A stretch of 64,000 nt of DNA from Microbulbifer sp. THAF38 (GTDB taxonomy: Bacteria; Pseudomonadota; Gammaproteobacteria; Pseudomonadales; Cellvibrionaceae): the NCBI RefSeq assembly GCF_009363535.1, contig NZ_CP045369.1, forward strand, positions 1,685,001 to 1,749,000, read 5' to 3'. The position numbers and the translations under genes were made by a program. The notes beneath the pieces are model-generated. The model saw only the letters and a program-made list of their open reading frames with translations, was not told where the DNA came from and ran no database searches. Shown here one piece after another: positions 19,500 to 28,557 of the stretch; within the stretch, counting starts at the first letter, position 1, and each line of letters starts with the position of its first letter.

Positions 19500-20006
19500 A
19501 TGTGGCGCTTTATCGCCAATGCTTTGCTGTTTGATATTGCCTGGCCCCTTTGTGTGATCGTTGCGCGTCTCTGGATTGTTGTGCCGTTTACGCTGGTCAA
19601 TTTATTTATTCACTTGTTTTTTGTCGCTAACCTGCGCAGAGAGCCTTTGTGGTTGGGGGGCGTGTTTCTTTTTGGCGTGGGGGTGGACTCGGTACTTTTT
19701 CATCTGGGAGTACTGCAAAACCTCAGTGGTATTTCCTGGCCTCCCATCTGGCTGGTATGTCTGTGGTTAAATTTTGCCATGACACTGCGCTACAGCCTGG
19801 TATTCCTACAGCGTAATTTATGGCTGGCTGCGTTATTAGGCGGCTTTTTTGGTCCTTTTAGCTACTACACCGGTGCCTTCTTGAATGGCACCGTAGAGTT
19901 GGGGCAGCCCTTGTGGCGATCATTGATGTTACTGTCGCTGCTGTGGGCGCTGATGCTTCCGGGATTTAGCTACTTGGCGCGCACTATTAACCCCGCCTAT
20001 CGGTGA
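19500..20006 (+). CDS. DUF2878 family membrane protein
   Basis: This 168-residue protein is read from the ATG at 19500, one base after the CFA synthase stop; an earlier ATG at 19464 would overlap it. It is strongly hydrophobic, with about five membrane spans (ANALLFDIAWPLCVIVA, LVNLFIHLFFVAN, WLGGVFLFGVGVDSVLF, IWLVCLWLNFAMTL, LMLLSLLWALMLPGF), and fits DUF2878, a small inner-membrane family that ends this type of operon. No biochemical role is known. Confidence 0.8.
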   Translation: MWRFIANALLFDIAWPLCVIVARLWIVVPFTLVNLFIHLFFVANLRREPLWLGGVFLFGVGVDSVLFHLGVLQNLSGISWPPIWLVCLWLNFAMTLRYSLVFLQRNLWLAALLGGFFGPFSYYTGAFLNGTVELGQPLWRSLMLLSLLWALMLPGFSYLARTINPAYR

Positions 20007-20139
20007 ATGGCCATGCAACCGTGCAAGCTGGCGCAAAGCTTGTATTCGGCGGCCTCGCCACCTATACATACCCTACTCAATTAAAAATGTAATTTCTGGA
20101 TCAGTCACCTTATTCACCAACGCCACCAAGGAGCCGGCA

Positions 20140-20970
20140 ATGAAAGCTTACCTCGTGCGGGCCCTGATCTTGGTCGGGGTTCTGGGGGCACTCAATTCCA
20201 GGTGTCTATCGGAGGAAGTGGTCGTCGACGAGCGGGGTGAATTTAGCGAGATCGACCCGGGAGACGAGAATGGTGAGGGTGATGAGAACGGTGAGGGCGA
20301 CGAGAATGGCGAAGACGACGGGTTTGGTACTGTCGCCGGTAGTCTGGTAATTGCTTCGGATTATATGTTCCGCAGTATCTCGAACTCGAATAATGGTCCT
20401 ACCGTCCAGGGCGACCTCAACTGGACCCACGATATTGGTTTCTATATCGGCGTCTGGACAACCAATACGGACTTCGGTGGCCCCGGCAACAGTATGGAAT
20501 TTGATCCCTATGTAGGGTGGTCGGGAGATCTGCCTGAGACCGAAATCAACTTGAATATTGGCTATTGGTCCTACAACTATCCGAAGTCAGAATTTGATTT
20601 CGACTATGCCGAAACCTATCTGATCCTTAGTTTTACAGTGGATAAATTAACGATCAGCCCGAGCCTCTGGTATTCAAATAACTACTTTGGCAGAGACTTT
20701 CTCAATAATGTTGATTCCTTGGCCTATGAAGCGACCTTTAGCTTGGAGTTGGCCAGCTATATGGATATTTCTGTGCATCTTGGCGAGCAAACTTTTGAAT
20801 CTTCCTACGACTATCTCAACTATGGCTATTACGACGCCGGTATAGACTGGAAAATCAGTGATTACACTCTGGGTTTGCGTTGGTACGATACCGATGGTGT
20901 CGATCCATTCCTGGCCGCCAAGAATCTGACCGATGGGCGCTTTGTCTTTAAAGTCACTCGCAGCTTTTAG
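20140..20970 (+). CDS. TorF-type outer-membrane porin with acidic N-terminal repeat
   Basis: This 276-residue protein has an N-terminal signal-like segment (YLVRALILVGVLGALNS). The body has repeated aromatic beta strands (LVIASDYMFRSISNS, NINIGYWSYNYP-like segments, TLGLRWYDTD) and ends in Phe (RFVFKVTRSF), as outer-membrane barrels do. SDYMFRSIS is the hallmark of the TorF putative porin family. Between signal and barrel is a tandem six-residue acidic repeat (DENGEG, three units). A GGAG site precedes the ATG. The permeating solute is unknown. Confidence 0.8.
   Translation: MKAYLVRALILVGVLGALNSRCLSEEVVVDERGEFSEIDPGDENGEGDENGEGDENGEDDGFGTVAGSLVIASDYMFRSISNSNNGPTVQGDLNWTHDIGFYIGVWTTNTDFGGPGNSMEFDPYVGWSGDLPETEINLNIGYWSYNYPKSEFDFDYAETYLILSFTVDKLTISPSLWYSNNYFGRDFLNNVDSLAYEATFSLELASYMDISVHLGEQTFESSYDYLNYGYYDAGIDWKISDYTLGLRWYDTDGVDPFLAAKNLTDGRFVFKVTRSF
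20265..20318 (+). repeat. 18-bp coding tandem repeat, about 3 units
   Basis: Three units of roughly GACGAGAATGGTGAGGGT encode DENGEG, DENGEG and DENGED in the porin linker. Units differ at synonymous positions, so the repeat is not brand new. The acidic spacer may bind cations or keep the barrel away from the signal peptide. Confidence 0.7.
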
Positions 20971-21209
20971 AGTAAATCACATACGCTTTTTGCCTGATCT
21001 ACGTCGGCGAAAATTTCGCTTCTAGTTCTCTTTTTTGCCCCAGTAAAGACCCCACTCTTCGACTATTCACGTAAAAGGCCATGGCCGGAAGCCATGTAAG
21101 CTGGCATAGGGTTGGAAATTAAATTTAAAAGAACCCTCAATCTTCCCAACTAAGGCAGACTTGCGGGTTCATCCACCAATGCCCGCGCTTACCTGGTATT
21201 GAGTAGGGC

Positions 21210-22907
21210 TTAGCGCAGAGGGCGTTCCGGCTTTTTCTCGCGTTGGCTGCTTTCCCAGCCACTCGCCACATAGCTCTCTGCCGTGGATGGCTTTAGTAAT
21301 GACTTACCCAGAATATGATCGGCGGCTTTCTCGCCAATCATGATGGTGGGGGCGTTGAGATTGCCATTGGTGAGGGTTGGCATGATGGAGGAATCTACCA
21401 CGCGCAGGTTTTCTACACCGTGTACCCGGCATTCGGGATCCACTACAGCCATTTCATCCGTGCCCATACGGCAACTGCCGGCAGGGTGATAGGCGGTTTC
21501 GGCGGTTTCTGCGAGCCAATTGTCGATCTCATCGTTACTTTGCACGTCCGGTCCCGGAGAAATCTCCCGCCCTCGGTAGGGGTCCATGCCTGCCTGGGCA
21601 AAAATCTCACGGGTGAAGTGCAGGCCGGAGCGAAAGGCTTGCTTGTCCTCTTCGTGGTCTAAATAGTTGAAGACCATTTCCGGTGCGGCCGCTGGATCTG
21701 CTGACTTGAGTTTGACCCAACCGCGGCTGAGCGGTTTGTTTGCGCCCAGGTGTACTTGAAATCCGTGCCCTTTCACCGCACTGGAGCCATCGTAAGCGAT
21801 GGCACCGGCGAGGAAGTGGTACTGGATATCCGGGTATTTGAGGCCGGCGCGGCTGCGAATGTAGCCGTTGGATTCGAAATGATTGGAAGCGCCCAGGCCC
21901 CGTTTGAAGAGCAGCCAGTTGATGCCAATCCAGGCCTTACCCAGTGGTCCGAGCCAGCCGTTGAGGGTGATTTTCTGTTTACACTCCTGTTGCACCCAGA
22001 CCTCGAGGTGATCCTGCAGGTTTTGCCCGACACCAGGCAGATCGTGTACGACTTCGATACCGTGCTCCTGCAGGTGGGCCGCCGGGCCTATACCGGACAA
22101 CATCAGTAACTTGGGTGAGTTGAATGAACTAGCGGAAACGATCACTTCTTTATTGGCGCGCGCGCGAAAGATTTTTCCGTCCTGCCGGTATTCCACACCT
22201 ATGGCTTTCTTGCCCTGCATAATCACGTGAGTTGTGAGGGCATGCATTTTGAGTTCGAGGTTACTGCGGCTAAGAACCGGCTTCAGGTAGGCGAGGGCGG
22301 TCGAGCAGCGTACACCGTCGCGGACAGACATATCCATGCGCCCGAAACCCTCCTGCCGATAGCCATTGTAATCCTGGGTAAAGCCGTAGCCCGCTTGGGT
22401 ACCGGCCTCAATAAAGGCGCGGTAAAGCGGGTTTTTCATATTGTTGCCGTTGCACGCGGTGATAGGGCCCTGGTCGCCGCGATAGGCGTCACTGCCATAG
22501 ACACAGGTTTCGGCCCGGCGGAAGTAGGGCAGGACATCCGCGTAGCCCCAGCCGGATGCGCCGTGCTCCACCCACTCCTCGTAGTCTCCAGCGCAGCCCC
22601 GAACAAATGCCATACCGTTGATGGAAGAAGAACCGCCGATGACCTTGCCACGGGCCTGATGGATTCGCCGTCCATGTAGCCCCGGCTCCGGTTCGGTATA
22701 AAACTCCCAATCGTATTTAGGCATATTCAGCGGAATGGAAAACGCTGAGGGCATGCGGATATAAATGGAATTATCCTTGCCGCCAAATTCCAACAGTAAA
22801 AGGCTGTTTTTGCTATCCGCCGTCAACCGGTTGGCCAGCACGGCGCCGGCTGAACCCGCCCCCACCACGATATAGTCAACAGTCTGATCAAAGTCCTGAT
22901 TACTCAT
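21210..22907 (-). CDS. betA: Choline dehydrogenase, GMC oxidoreductase
   Basis: This 565-residue protein oxidises choline to betaine aldehyde and on to glycine betaine, the osmoprotectant. It has the FAD Rossmann motif DYIVVGAGSAGAVLANRL at the N-terminus, the GMC signatures GKVIGGSSSINGMAFVRG and ASSFNSPKLLMLSGIGP, and the C-terminal active-site motif AYHPAGSCRMG followed by NGNLNAPTIMIGEKAAD. The length is typical of BetA. It lies 9 bases after the betT-like transporter gene on the same strand, forming an uptake-plus-oxidation operon. No betB or betI lies in the window. Confidence 0.92.
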   Translation of the reverse strand: MSNQDFDQTVDYIVVGAGSAGAVLANRLTADSKNSLLLLEFGGKDNSIYIRMPSAFSIPLNMPKYDWEFYTEPEPGLHGRRIHQARGKVIGGSSSINGMAFVRGCAGDYEEWVEHGASGWGYADVLPYFRRAETCVYGSDAYRGDQGPITACNGNNMKNPLYRAFIEAGTQAGYGFTQDYNGYRQEGFGRMDMSVRDGVRCSTALAYLKPVLSRSNLELKMHALTTHVIMQGKKAIGVEYRQDGKIFRARANKEVIVSASSFNSPKLLMLSGIGPAAHLQEHGIEVVHDLPGVGQNLQDHLEVWVQQECKQKITLNGWLGPLGKAWIGINWLLFKRGLGASNHFESNGYIRSRAGLKYPDIQYHFLAGAIAYDGSSAVKGHGFQVHLGANKPLSRGWVKLKSADPAAAPEMVFNYLDHEEDKQAFRSGLHFTREIFAQAGMDPYRGREISPGPDVQSNDEIDNWLAETAETAYHPAGSCRMGTDEMAVVDPECRVHGVENLRVVDSSIMPTLTNGNLNAPTIMIGEKAADHILGKSLLKPSTAESYVASGWESSQREKKPERPLR

Positions 22908-22916
22908 CTGTTTGCC

Positions 22917-24983
22917 CTAGGCTGACCCTGGTTCACCCTCTTCACCGGTATTGCGTGCCGCGCGCTCACGGCGCATGTGCAGGTACTGTAGATGTGCTTC
23001 GAAGTGGTCGACGATGTCACTGATGACCTGTTCGCGGGTGTACCCCATAAGATCGTAAGTCAGCCCGCCTTCCCGCAGATGTGGTTCCAGACGGTAGTAG
23101 CTGGAGCGGGGTTGCTCTGCCCGCAGGGTAAACGCTGGCATTGAGCACTGCCGCGGCCACACCTGATAGGTGAAGTCCACTTCACCGCCGAGGTCCACGT
23201 TGAGCTCCAGATGCAGATTGTCGCCCTCGTCGCCAGCGATACTGACCGGGTACTCTTCCTCTTCGAGCTTCTGTTTCATCGCCTCGAACGCGGGCTGTAT
23301 GGTGCGTTGTATAAATGTTTCCACCTGCTTAAACGTTGGAAAGCTGATCGCGCGCGACAGCCGCTGGGCCCAATTGGTATGCCCTTCCCGCGATATAGTT
23401 CTGCCTGAAAGATGCCCGGATAAAGACTCCTGCATGCTCGCGGATTTCAGCTTCTCAAGCTGCAACGCTTTGTACAGCCCCAACATGATCAGCAGCAGGA
23501 CAATGGCAAAGGGCAGCCCCATGATCACCACCGCACCCTGCAGGGCGGAAAGGCCACCTGTCATCAGTAGGGCAATGGTCACAATACCGATGATTGCAGC
23601 CCACAAAATCCGCATCCAGGGTTCCGCATCCTGATTGGGATCTTCGAGACGGATAGTGAGATTGGAAAGCACCAGCGAGCCCGAGTCTCCAGAGGTGACA
23701 AAGAACACGATCGACAGGATGGTTACCGCAATTGTGGTTAGCATGCTCCAGGGCAGCTGCTCGAGAAACAGATAGATGGCCGACCCGGGTTTCTCTACCG
23801 CCTGGGTGCCGAATTCTGTGGCGCCGCCCATTACCATATCGATGGCCGAGTTGCCCATGATAGCCATCCAGGCGGCCATAAATGTGAAGGGTAGAATCAA
23901 GGTGCCGATAACAAATGCACGAATGGTGCGGCCGCGGGAAATTCGTGCCAGGAACAGGCCGACGAAGGGCCCCCAGGCAATCCACCATGCCCAGAAAAAC
24001 AGTGTCCAGGCATTGAGCCAATCCGTGGGTGGGGCGAAAGGATAGGTATTGAAGGACAAGCCGATAAAGTTCTGTAAGTAATCACCAATGTTGGTGACGA
24101 AGGCGTCGAGCAAAAAACGTGTCTTGCCGGTAATCAACACATACAGCATCAGCACTATTGCCAGTAACATGTTGAATTCTGACAGTCGCCGAATTCCCCG
24201 TTCGACACCGGTGGCTGCAGAGAATGCGGCGAACACCACAATCATAAGTGCCAGCAGTGATTGCGTGAAGATGCCCTCCGGTATACCAAACATGTACTGT
24301 AAGCCGTAGTTCAGCTGGATGATCCCGATTCCCAGGCTGGTGGCGACGCCGAACACCGTGCCCAATACCGCGGCAATATCCACGGTATTACCGAGAGAGC
24401 CGTAGATACGTTTACCGAACAACGGATAAAGTGCGGAGCGAATGGTAAGGGGCAGCCCATGCCGGTAGCTGAAGAAAGCCAGGGACATACCTACCAGGGT
24501 ATAAACTCCCCAGCCGGATAGACCCCAATGTAAAAAAGTCAACGCCATGGCATGGCGTGCCGCTTCGATACTGCCGCCCTCGCCAACAGGTGGCTCCATA
24601 AATTGGGTCACGGGCTCTACGATGCAGTAGAAAATCAGGTCGATGCCGATTCCAGCGCTGAAAAGCATGGCAGCCCAGGTCACGATATTGAAATCGGGTT
24701 CTGAGTGATCGGGTCCGAGTTTGATGTCACCGAATTTGGAAATGGCCACCAGGATCACGAAGATGAGGTAGGCAACGATAGCGAGAAAGTAAAACCAGCC
24801 GAAACTGCCAGATATCCAACTAAGGACCTCGTTAATAACGCCGATCGCCTGCTCGGTAAAGATCATCGCCCAGAGGGAGAACAGCACAATACCCACGACA
24901 GAGCCATAAAATACCAGTGGCTTTATTCGCGCCTCTGCGGTGCTCGCTTTAGATGTGCCTTCCGATGATTTGGTGCTGTGCAT
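22917..24983 (-). CDS. betT: BCCT-family choline/betaine transporter
   Basis: This 688-residue protein has twelve predicted membrane segments and the BCCT signature region with the Trp-rich motif (LFFWAWWIAWGPFVGLFLARISRGRT). A hydrophilic C-terminal domain of about 150 residues, charged and likely regulatory, is the extension seen in BetT-type osmosensing carriers. With the choline dehydrogenase directly downstream, choline is the expected substrate, taken up with protons or sodium. Transcription should start in the gap between 24984 and 25351; no operator is clear. Confidence 0.92.
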   Translation of the reverse strand: MHSTKSSEGTSKASTAEARIKPLVFYGSVVGIVLFSLWAMIFTEQAIGVINEVLSWISGSFGWFYFLAIVAYLIFVILVAISKFGDIKLGPDHSEPDFNIVTWAAMLFSAGIGIDLIFYCIVEPVTQFMEPPVGEGGSIEAARHAMALTFLHWGLSGWGVYTLVGMSLAFFSYRHGLPLTIRSALYPLFGKRIYGSLGNTVDIAAVLGTVFGVATSLGIGIIQLNYGLQYMFGIPEGIFTQSLLALMIVVFAAFSAATGVERGIRRLSEFNMLLAIVLMLYVLITGKTRFLLDAFVTNIGDYLQNFIGLSFNTYPFAPPTDWLNAWTLFFWAWWIAWGPFVGLFLARISRGRTIRAFVIGTLILPFTFMAAWMAIMGNSAIDMVMGGATEFGTQAVEKPGSAIYLFLEQLPWSMLTTIAVTILSIVFFVTSGDSGSLVLSNLTIRLEDPNQDAEPWMRILWAAIIGIVTIALLMTGGLSALQGAVVIMGLPFAIVLLLIMLGLYKALQLEKLKSASMQESLSGHLSGRTISREGHTNWAQRLSRAISFPTFKQVETFIQRTIQPAFEAMKQKLEEEEYPVSIAGDEGDNLHLELNVDLGGEVDFTYQVWPRQCSMPAFTLRAEQPRSSYYRLEPHLREGGLTYDLMGYTREQVISDIVDHFEAHLQYLHMRRERAARNTGEEGEPGSA

Positions 24984-25351
24984 GCCTTCCCTGCGAAAAA
25001 AGACCGACTATCCCATCAGAGTAGGCTATGCCTGGCGGTCGCCGGGTGTATTCACGGAGGTTGGGGCTACTTCAGGGCTGGTGTTGAAAATTTCACTCAC
25101 AGTAATCAGCATCTTTAACAGGGTTGTTGGAATGGCCGTAATTACTCTTCATTTAATCAATACTCTGCGCATAGAGGGGGTTCTTATTCACTGGCTCTTG
25201 TCCGATGGGGCCTCTTTAATGACTTTTTAGTCGTTCTTTTTCTTGCTTTTCCCTTCTCTCGACTGGCGCCATCTTCAACCAACAGCTAAACCTAAAGATG
25301 AAAAGCGTGACATACACGCAATCTCTAGGCTCAGGCTGTAAGAGGTGTCCG

Positions 25352-25747
25352 ATGAAAACTGGTATTAACGCCACCGCAGGATTTTGCCTCGCCCTATTAA
25401 TCGGGTGTGCTGCCCAACCGGAACAGGTACCTGGTGCCGGCGGCATAGTGATTGATACCTGGGGCGTCAATATGAACCAGTATCAAGTCGACCTCTCTGA
25501 GTGCAAGGGGATTGCCTATTCCACTTATAGCGACCAGGGTCGCCGGGGCTTAACGGGTGCCGCCGGGGGTGCTGTGGTGGGTGGTGCGCTGGGCGCTATC
25601 GTCGGTGATAGTAGTCGGGCTGCGGCGGCAGGTGCTGGTGCGGGAGCCCTGGTAGGTGGTCTCTCCGGCGCTGGTAGTGCTGGTGCCGAAGCACAGCAAA
25701 TTATCAAAAACTGTCTGCGCGGGCGCGGATATCGCGTGCTGAATTAA
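25352..25747 (+). CDS. Glycine-zipper lipoprotein
   Basis: This 131-residue protein is read from the ATG at 25352 with AGAGGTG upstream. The lipobox LLIGC gives an acylated Cys near residue 18. A Gly/Ala-rich glycine-zipper (TGAAGGAVVGGALGAIVGD, then AGAGAGALVGGLSGAGSAG) makes two membrane-inserting hairpins of the kind seen in envelope proteins such as SlyB or Ycf-like lipoproteins. The C-terminal KNCLRGRGYRVLN segment recurs in that class. It is likely an outer-membrane or periplasmic protein, possibly for envelope integrity. Confidence 0.82.
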   Translation: MKTGINATAGFCLALLIGCAAQPEQVPGAGGIVIDTWGVNMNQYQVDLSECKGIAYSTYSDQGRRGLTGAAGGAVVGGALGAIVGDSSRAAAAGAGAGALVGGLSGAGSAGAEAQQIIKNCLRGRGYRVLN

Positions 25748-25821
25748 TTCCCCTCACAGGAGTTAGCCAAGTTTTCTCGTGGGTCCTCTGATATTCGGCA
25801 ACCTCACAGGACTTGGCTTGG

Positions 25822-25846
25822 GCCGGGAAATCCCCGGCTCTTTTTT
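25822..25846 (+). terminator. Rho-independent terminator
   Basis: GCCGGG and CCCGGC form a GC-rich stem with a short loop, directly followed by TCTTTTTT. It sits about 75 bases after the lipoprotein stop and ends that transcript. Confidence 0.8.
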
Positions 25847-25936
25847 ATGTTCTGCTTACAGGGTTTAGTTGGGAACAACCATTTTAAAGCCTAAAGCAAC
25901 GCGTTGATCTTTCAGTGAATACCATGGGAGTAAGTT

Positions 25937-26953
25937 ATGGCCAGTGGCACTACCATCAATGCCTATGGGGTTATGCAAGCTGGAGGCCCCTTTAAACCGT
26001 ATCAGGTAAAAGTGGGGGACTTGGGAGCAACTGAGGTGGAGTTGGAAGTCCTCTACTGTGGTATTTGCCACAGTGACCTCAGTATGATCGAGGATGAGTG
26101 GGGAGTATCCAAATACCCTATGGTTGCCGGCCATGAAGTGATTGGGCGGGTTCTTGCTTCGGGAGAGCAAGCTGGGCACTTCAAGCCTGGCACCGTTGTC
26201 GGCCTGGGTTGGAACTCCGGTTATTGTGAGACCTGCCACTACTGCCGGCGGGGCGATCAAAACTTGTGTGCCGAAGCCCAATTCACCACTCTCACTGGTG
26301 GGGGCTTCGCCGATAAAGCCCGTGCTGATATGGGCAGCTTGGTGGTGATTCCCGAGGGGGTGGACCTGGTCTCGGCAGGACCTCTCCTGTGCGGTGGTAT
26401 TACCGTATTTAATCCGCTGGTGCAGTTTGGTATTGAACCCACCGCTAAAGTAGCGGTGATTGGTATCGGGGGCTTGGGGCATTTGGCCCTGATGTTTCTA
26501 AATGCCTGGGGTTGTGAGGTTACCGCTTTTACTTCCAGTGAGCACAAGCGCACCGAGGCCTTGTCTCTCGGTGCCCACAAGACATTGAACTCACGGGACC
26601 CGGAAGAAATTAAATCGGCCTCTATGAGTTTCGATTTCATTATTTCTACAGTGAATGTCAACTTGGATTGGGATCTATATATCCAGGCGTTAAAGCCGAA
26701 AGGGCGCCTGCATTTTGTCGGTGCTGTTGTGGACCCCATCCAGTTTACCCTTTTCCCTATGATCTTCGGTCAGCGCTCCATTTCGGCTTCCCCGGTGGGC
26801 AGCCCAGCAACCATTGAAACGATGCTCGATTTTGTTGCTCATCACCAAATCCGGCCGCAGGTGGAGATTTACCCTATGAGCCAGATTGAGGAAGCGTTCA
26901 AGCACTTGAAGTCAGGTAACCCCAAGTATCGAATTGTATTGTCTAGGGAATAG
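25937..26953 (+). CDS. Zinc-dependent alcohol/aldehyde dehydrogenase (CAD/YahK type)
   Basis: This 338-residue medium-chain dehydrogenase has catalytic zinc ligands in CGICHSDLSM and the GHEVIG motif, structural zinc cysteines in YCETCHYCRRGDQNLC, and the nucleotide-binding motif GIGGLGHLAL. The GHE and CGICHSD arrangement matches the NADPH-dependent cinnamyl-alcohol-dehydrogenase-like branch that reduces aldehydes broadly. GGGAG precedes the ATG. It is monocistronic, after a terminator. Confidence 0.9.
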   Translation: MASGTTINAYGVMQAGGPFKPYQVKVGDLGATEVELEVLYCGICHSDLSMIEDEWGVSKYPMVAGHEVIGRVLASGEQAGHFKPGTVVGLGWNSGYCETCHYCRRGDQNLCAEAQFTTLTGGGFADKARADMGSLVVIPEGVDLVSAGPLLCGGITVFNPLVQFGIEPTAKVAVIGIGGLGHLALMFLNAWGCEVTAFTSSEHKRTEALSLGAHKTLNSRDPEEIKSASMSFDFIISTVNVNLDWDLYIQALKPKGRLHFVGAVVDPIQFTLFPMIFGQRSISASPVGSPATIETMLDFVAHHQIRPQVEIYPMSQIEEAFKHLKSGNPKYRIVLSRE

Positions 26954-27304
26954 AGCGCAGGAAAGCCGCTGTAATAGAGAGTGTGAAGCTCTTCTGTTTA
27001 TTAGATGAAACATTACTGTGACTGTTGACTTTAAGGTTTAGCCAAGTAATCTCGGTAACCGTTCATGCCTGTCAGTTCTGACATGCCTTACGTACCGTAA
27101 TTCTTGCGAACATTGCTGCAAAGGTGATTAATCGGAGAGAACTATTGGGTACTAATGTGCAGGATCTATGAGTCCCGCTTTAAGGTATTTATGATAAATG
27201 CAGGCTGTTATGGGGAAAGATAACAGTTGGTCCAGATTTTAATTCCATAATCCGACCATGTTGTCTGGAACTTATTTTTCTCTTATGGATTTAAAGGAAT
27301 ATAT
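26954..27304. other. Intergenic region, nothing recognised
   Basis: These 351 bases between the alcohol dehydrogenase and the next hypothetical gene contain no convincing frame, RNA or repeat. The last part is AT-rich and should carry the promoter of the gene at 27305. Confidence 0.4.
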
Positions 27305-27895
27305 ATGTATACCGAAAGTGATTTCAAAAAAGAGGTCAGAGGACTTCTAGACCCAGCTAATAATACCGCGCAACATATCGAAGCCTGCTGGCAGGTATAC
27401 AATAATGCTGCCACCACCAGGGATGGAAAAATCGTCGCTGGTAGTATTGAAGACTTACATGAAGCCCTACAAGTCTTTGGGCCTACCAATACAAGTGATA
27501 ATGGCTCGGTGTTGAGAACCAATACCTGGTCGATTATTTTAAATGACTCATGGATATTAGGTGCTGTGCATGCAAAGGCTGAAGTAGAGCTTGTTTCCCG
27601 GCCAATTTCTTCGACCATTGCTAACCAGAACTATAAAAGTGGTGATCCTCTGGATCGTATTTTTAGGGTTACCGGCAGAGAGCTAATAGGGCTAAAAAGT
27701 TTTGGTTACTCTGTAGTTCAGGGGCCTCTAATTTATAAGAGCCACACTGCGAAGGTTATTAATATGATGAGCTGTATTGATCATCGCCTGGCGGAAAGTG
27801 CGACTTTCAGTAAATATAAAGAAACCATCATTCGGCAGGCGGGTATTATGGCTTATAAAGGCATTGCTGCTGTTAATAGCTTTCTGGATGCCTAG
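27305..27895 (+). CDS. Hypothetical protein, 196 residues
   Basis: A soluble protein with a good ribosome site (AAAGGAA) before the ATG and a terminator after it. It has no signal peptide or membrane segment. Composition is ordinary, with a central strand-rich part (NTWSIILNDSWILGAVHAKAEVELVSRP) and a helical C-terminus. I do not recognise the family. It is clearly a stand-alone transcription unit. Confidence 0.65.
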   Translation: MYTESDFKKEVRGLLDPANNTAQHIEACWQVYNNAATTRDGKIVAGSIEDLHEALQVFGPTNTSDNGSVLRTNTWSIILNDSWILGAVHAKAEVELVSRPISSTIANQNYKSGDPLDRIFRVTGRELIGLKSFGYSVVQGPLIYKSHTAKVINMMSCIDHRLAESATFSKYKETIIRQAGIMAYKGIAAVNSFLDA

Positions 27896-27905
27896 ATGAT
27901 TTTTT

Positions 27906-27944
27906 AGGGAGGTTAATGTTTAACTTTTGCCTCCCTGTTTTTTG
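27906..27944 (+). terminator. Rho-independent terminator
   Basis: AGGGAGG pairs with CCTCCCT, and a run of T follows (GTTTTTTG). It lies 11 bases after the stop of the hypothetical gene. Confidence 0.75.
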
Positions 27945-28163
27945 TGTCCCTTTTCTTACACAGATAGAGGAGTGTAAGAAAATTGACTGCTGGTTCAAAG
28001 TTGCCGATTGATTTGTGATCAAAACGCTTAGAATAGAAAGGGGGCAATGGATTGGTTAGCCCTTTCTATCAGTTTCCGCTTTCTGTTTGGTCGCTAGGTT
28101 TCGATCACAATTTCTAGTGCTTCTCTGCACTGTGTACTAATGTTGGTGCCATTCTTATAGACG

Positions 28164-28457
28164 TTAATCCCATCGATTCTTCCATCGATTTCGTCTGTAT
28201 TGCCGTTTCAGGTAGTCGCTTTCACGATAGTAGAGTTTATCGTCATAACAAATGAAATCACAGAACCTTTTATCGCTTACGCAATCAGCTGGTATCTCCC
28301 GATTGTTTCCAAGACACCGGTGATAAACATGCTTACAGGTTTTCATGCATCTTTTGCGGGCTTCCTGTTCATTGAGACTGCTTGCCAGGCTGGAGGAGGA
28401 TGTGCCCAATAATATTAAGAGTGTAGCTATTGCCAGCGTAAATTTTCCAGTTGCCAT
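28164..28457 (-). CDS. Small secreted cysteine-rich protein
   Basis: This 97-residue protein is read from the ATG at 28457 (MATGKFTLAIATLLILLG), which gives a clean signal peptide ending near SSLASS; an earlier ATG adds 13 residues of no use. The mature part has six cysteines (CMKTCKHVYHRC, then C, then FCDFIC) and a very basic C-terminus (KRQYRRNRWKNRW). It resembles short periplasmic disulfide proteins but I cannot name the family. Ribosome site is weak. Confidence 0.55.
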   Translation of the reverse strand: MATGKFTLAIATLLILLGTSSSSLASSLNEQEARKRCMKTCKHVYHRCLGNNREIPADCVSDKRFCDFICYDDKLYYRESDYLKRQYRRNRWKNRWD

Positions 28458-28557
28458 GCTAATTGCCGCACCTGTGAAAGTTTCACCGCTAAACAATAAT
28501 GTTTGCCGCTTTGAAATACAAATTTTACTCGCTGAACAATATTATATGACTTAATCA

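Noticed and set aside
24940..25230. 96-residue frame across the betT start
   Set aside because: It overlaps the well-supported betT N-terminus on the opposite strand and shows no family or ribosome site.
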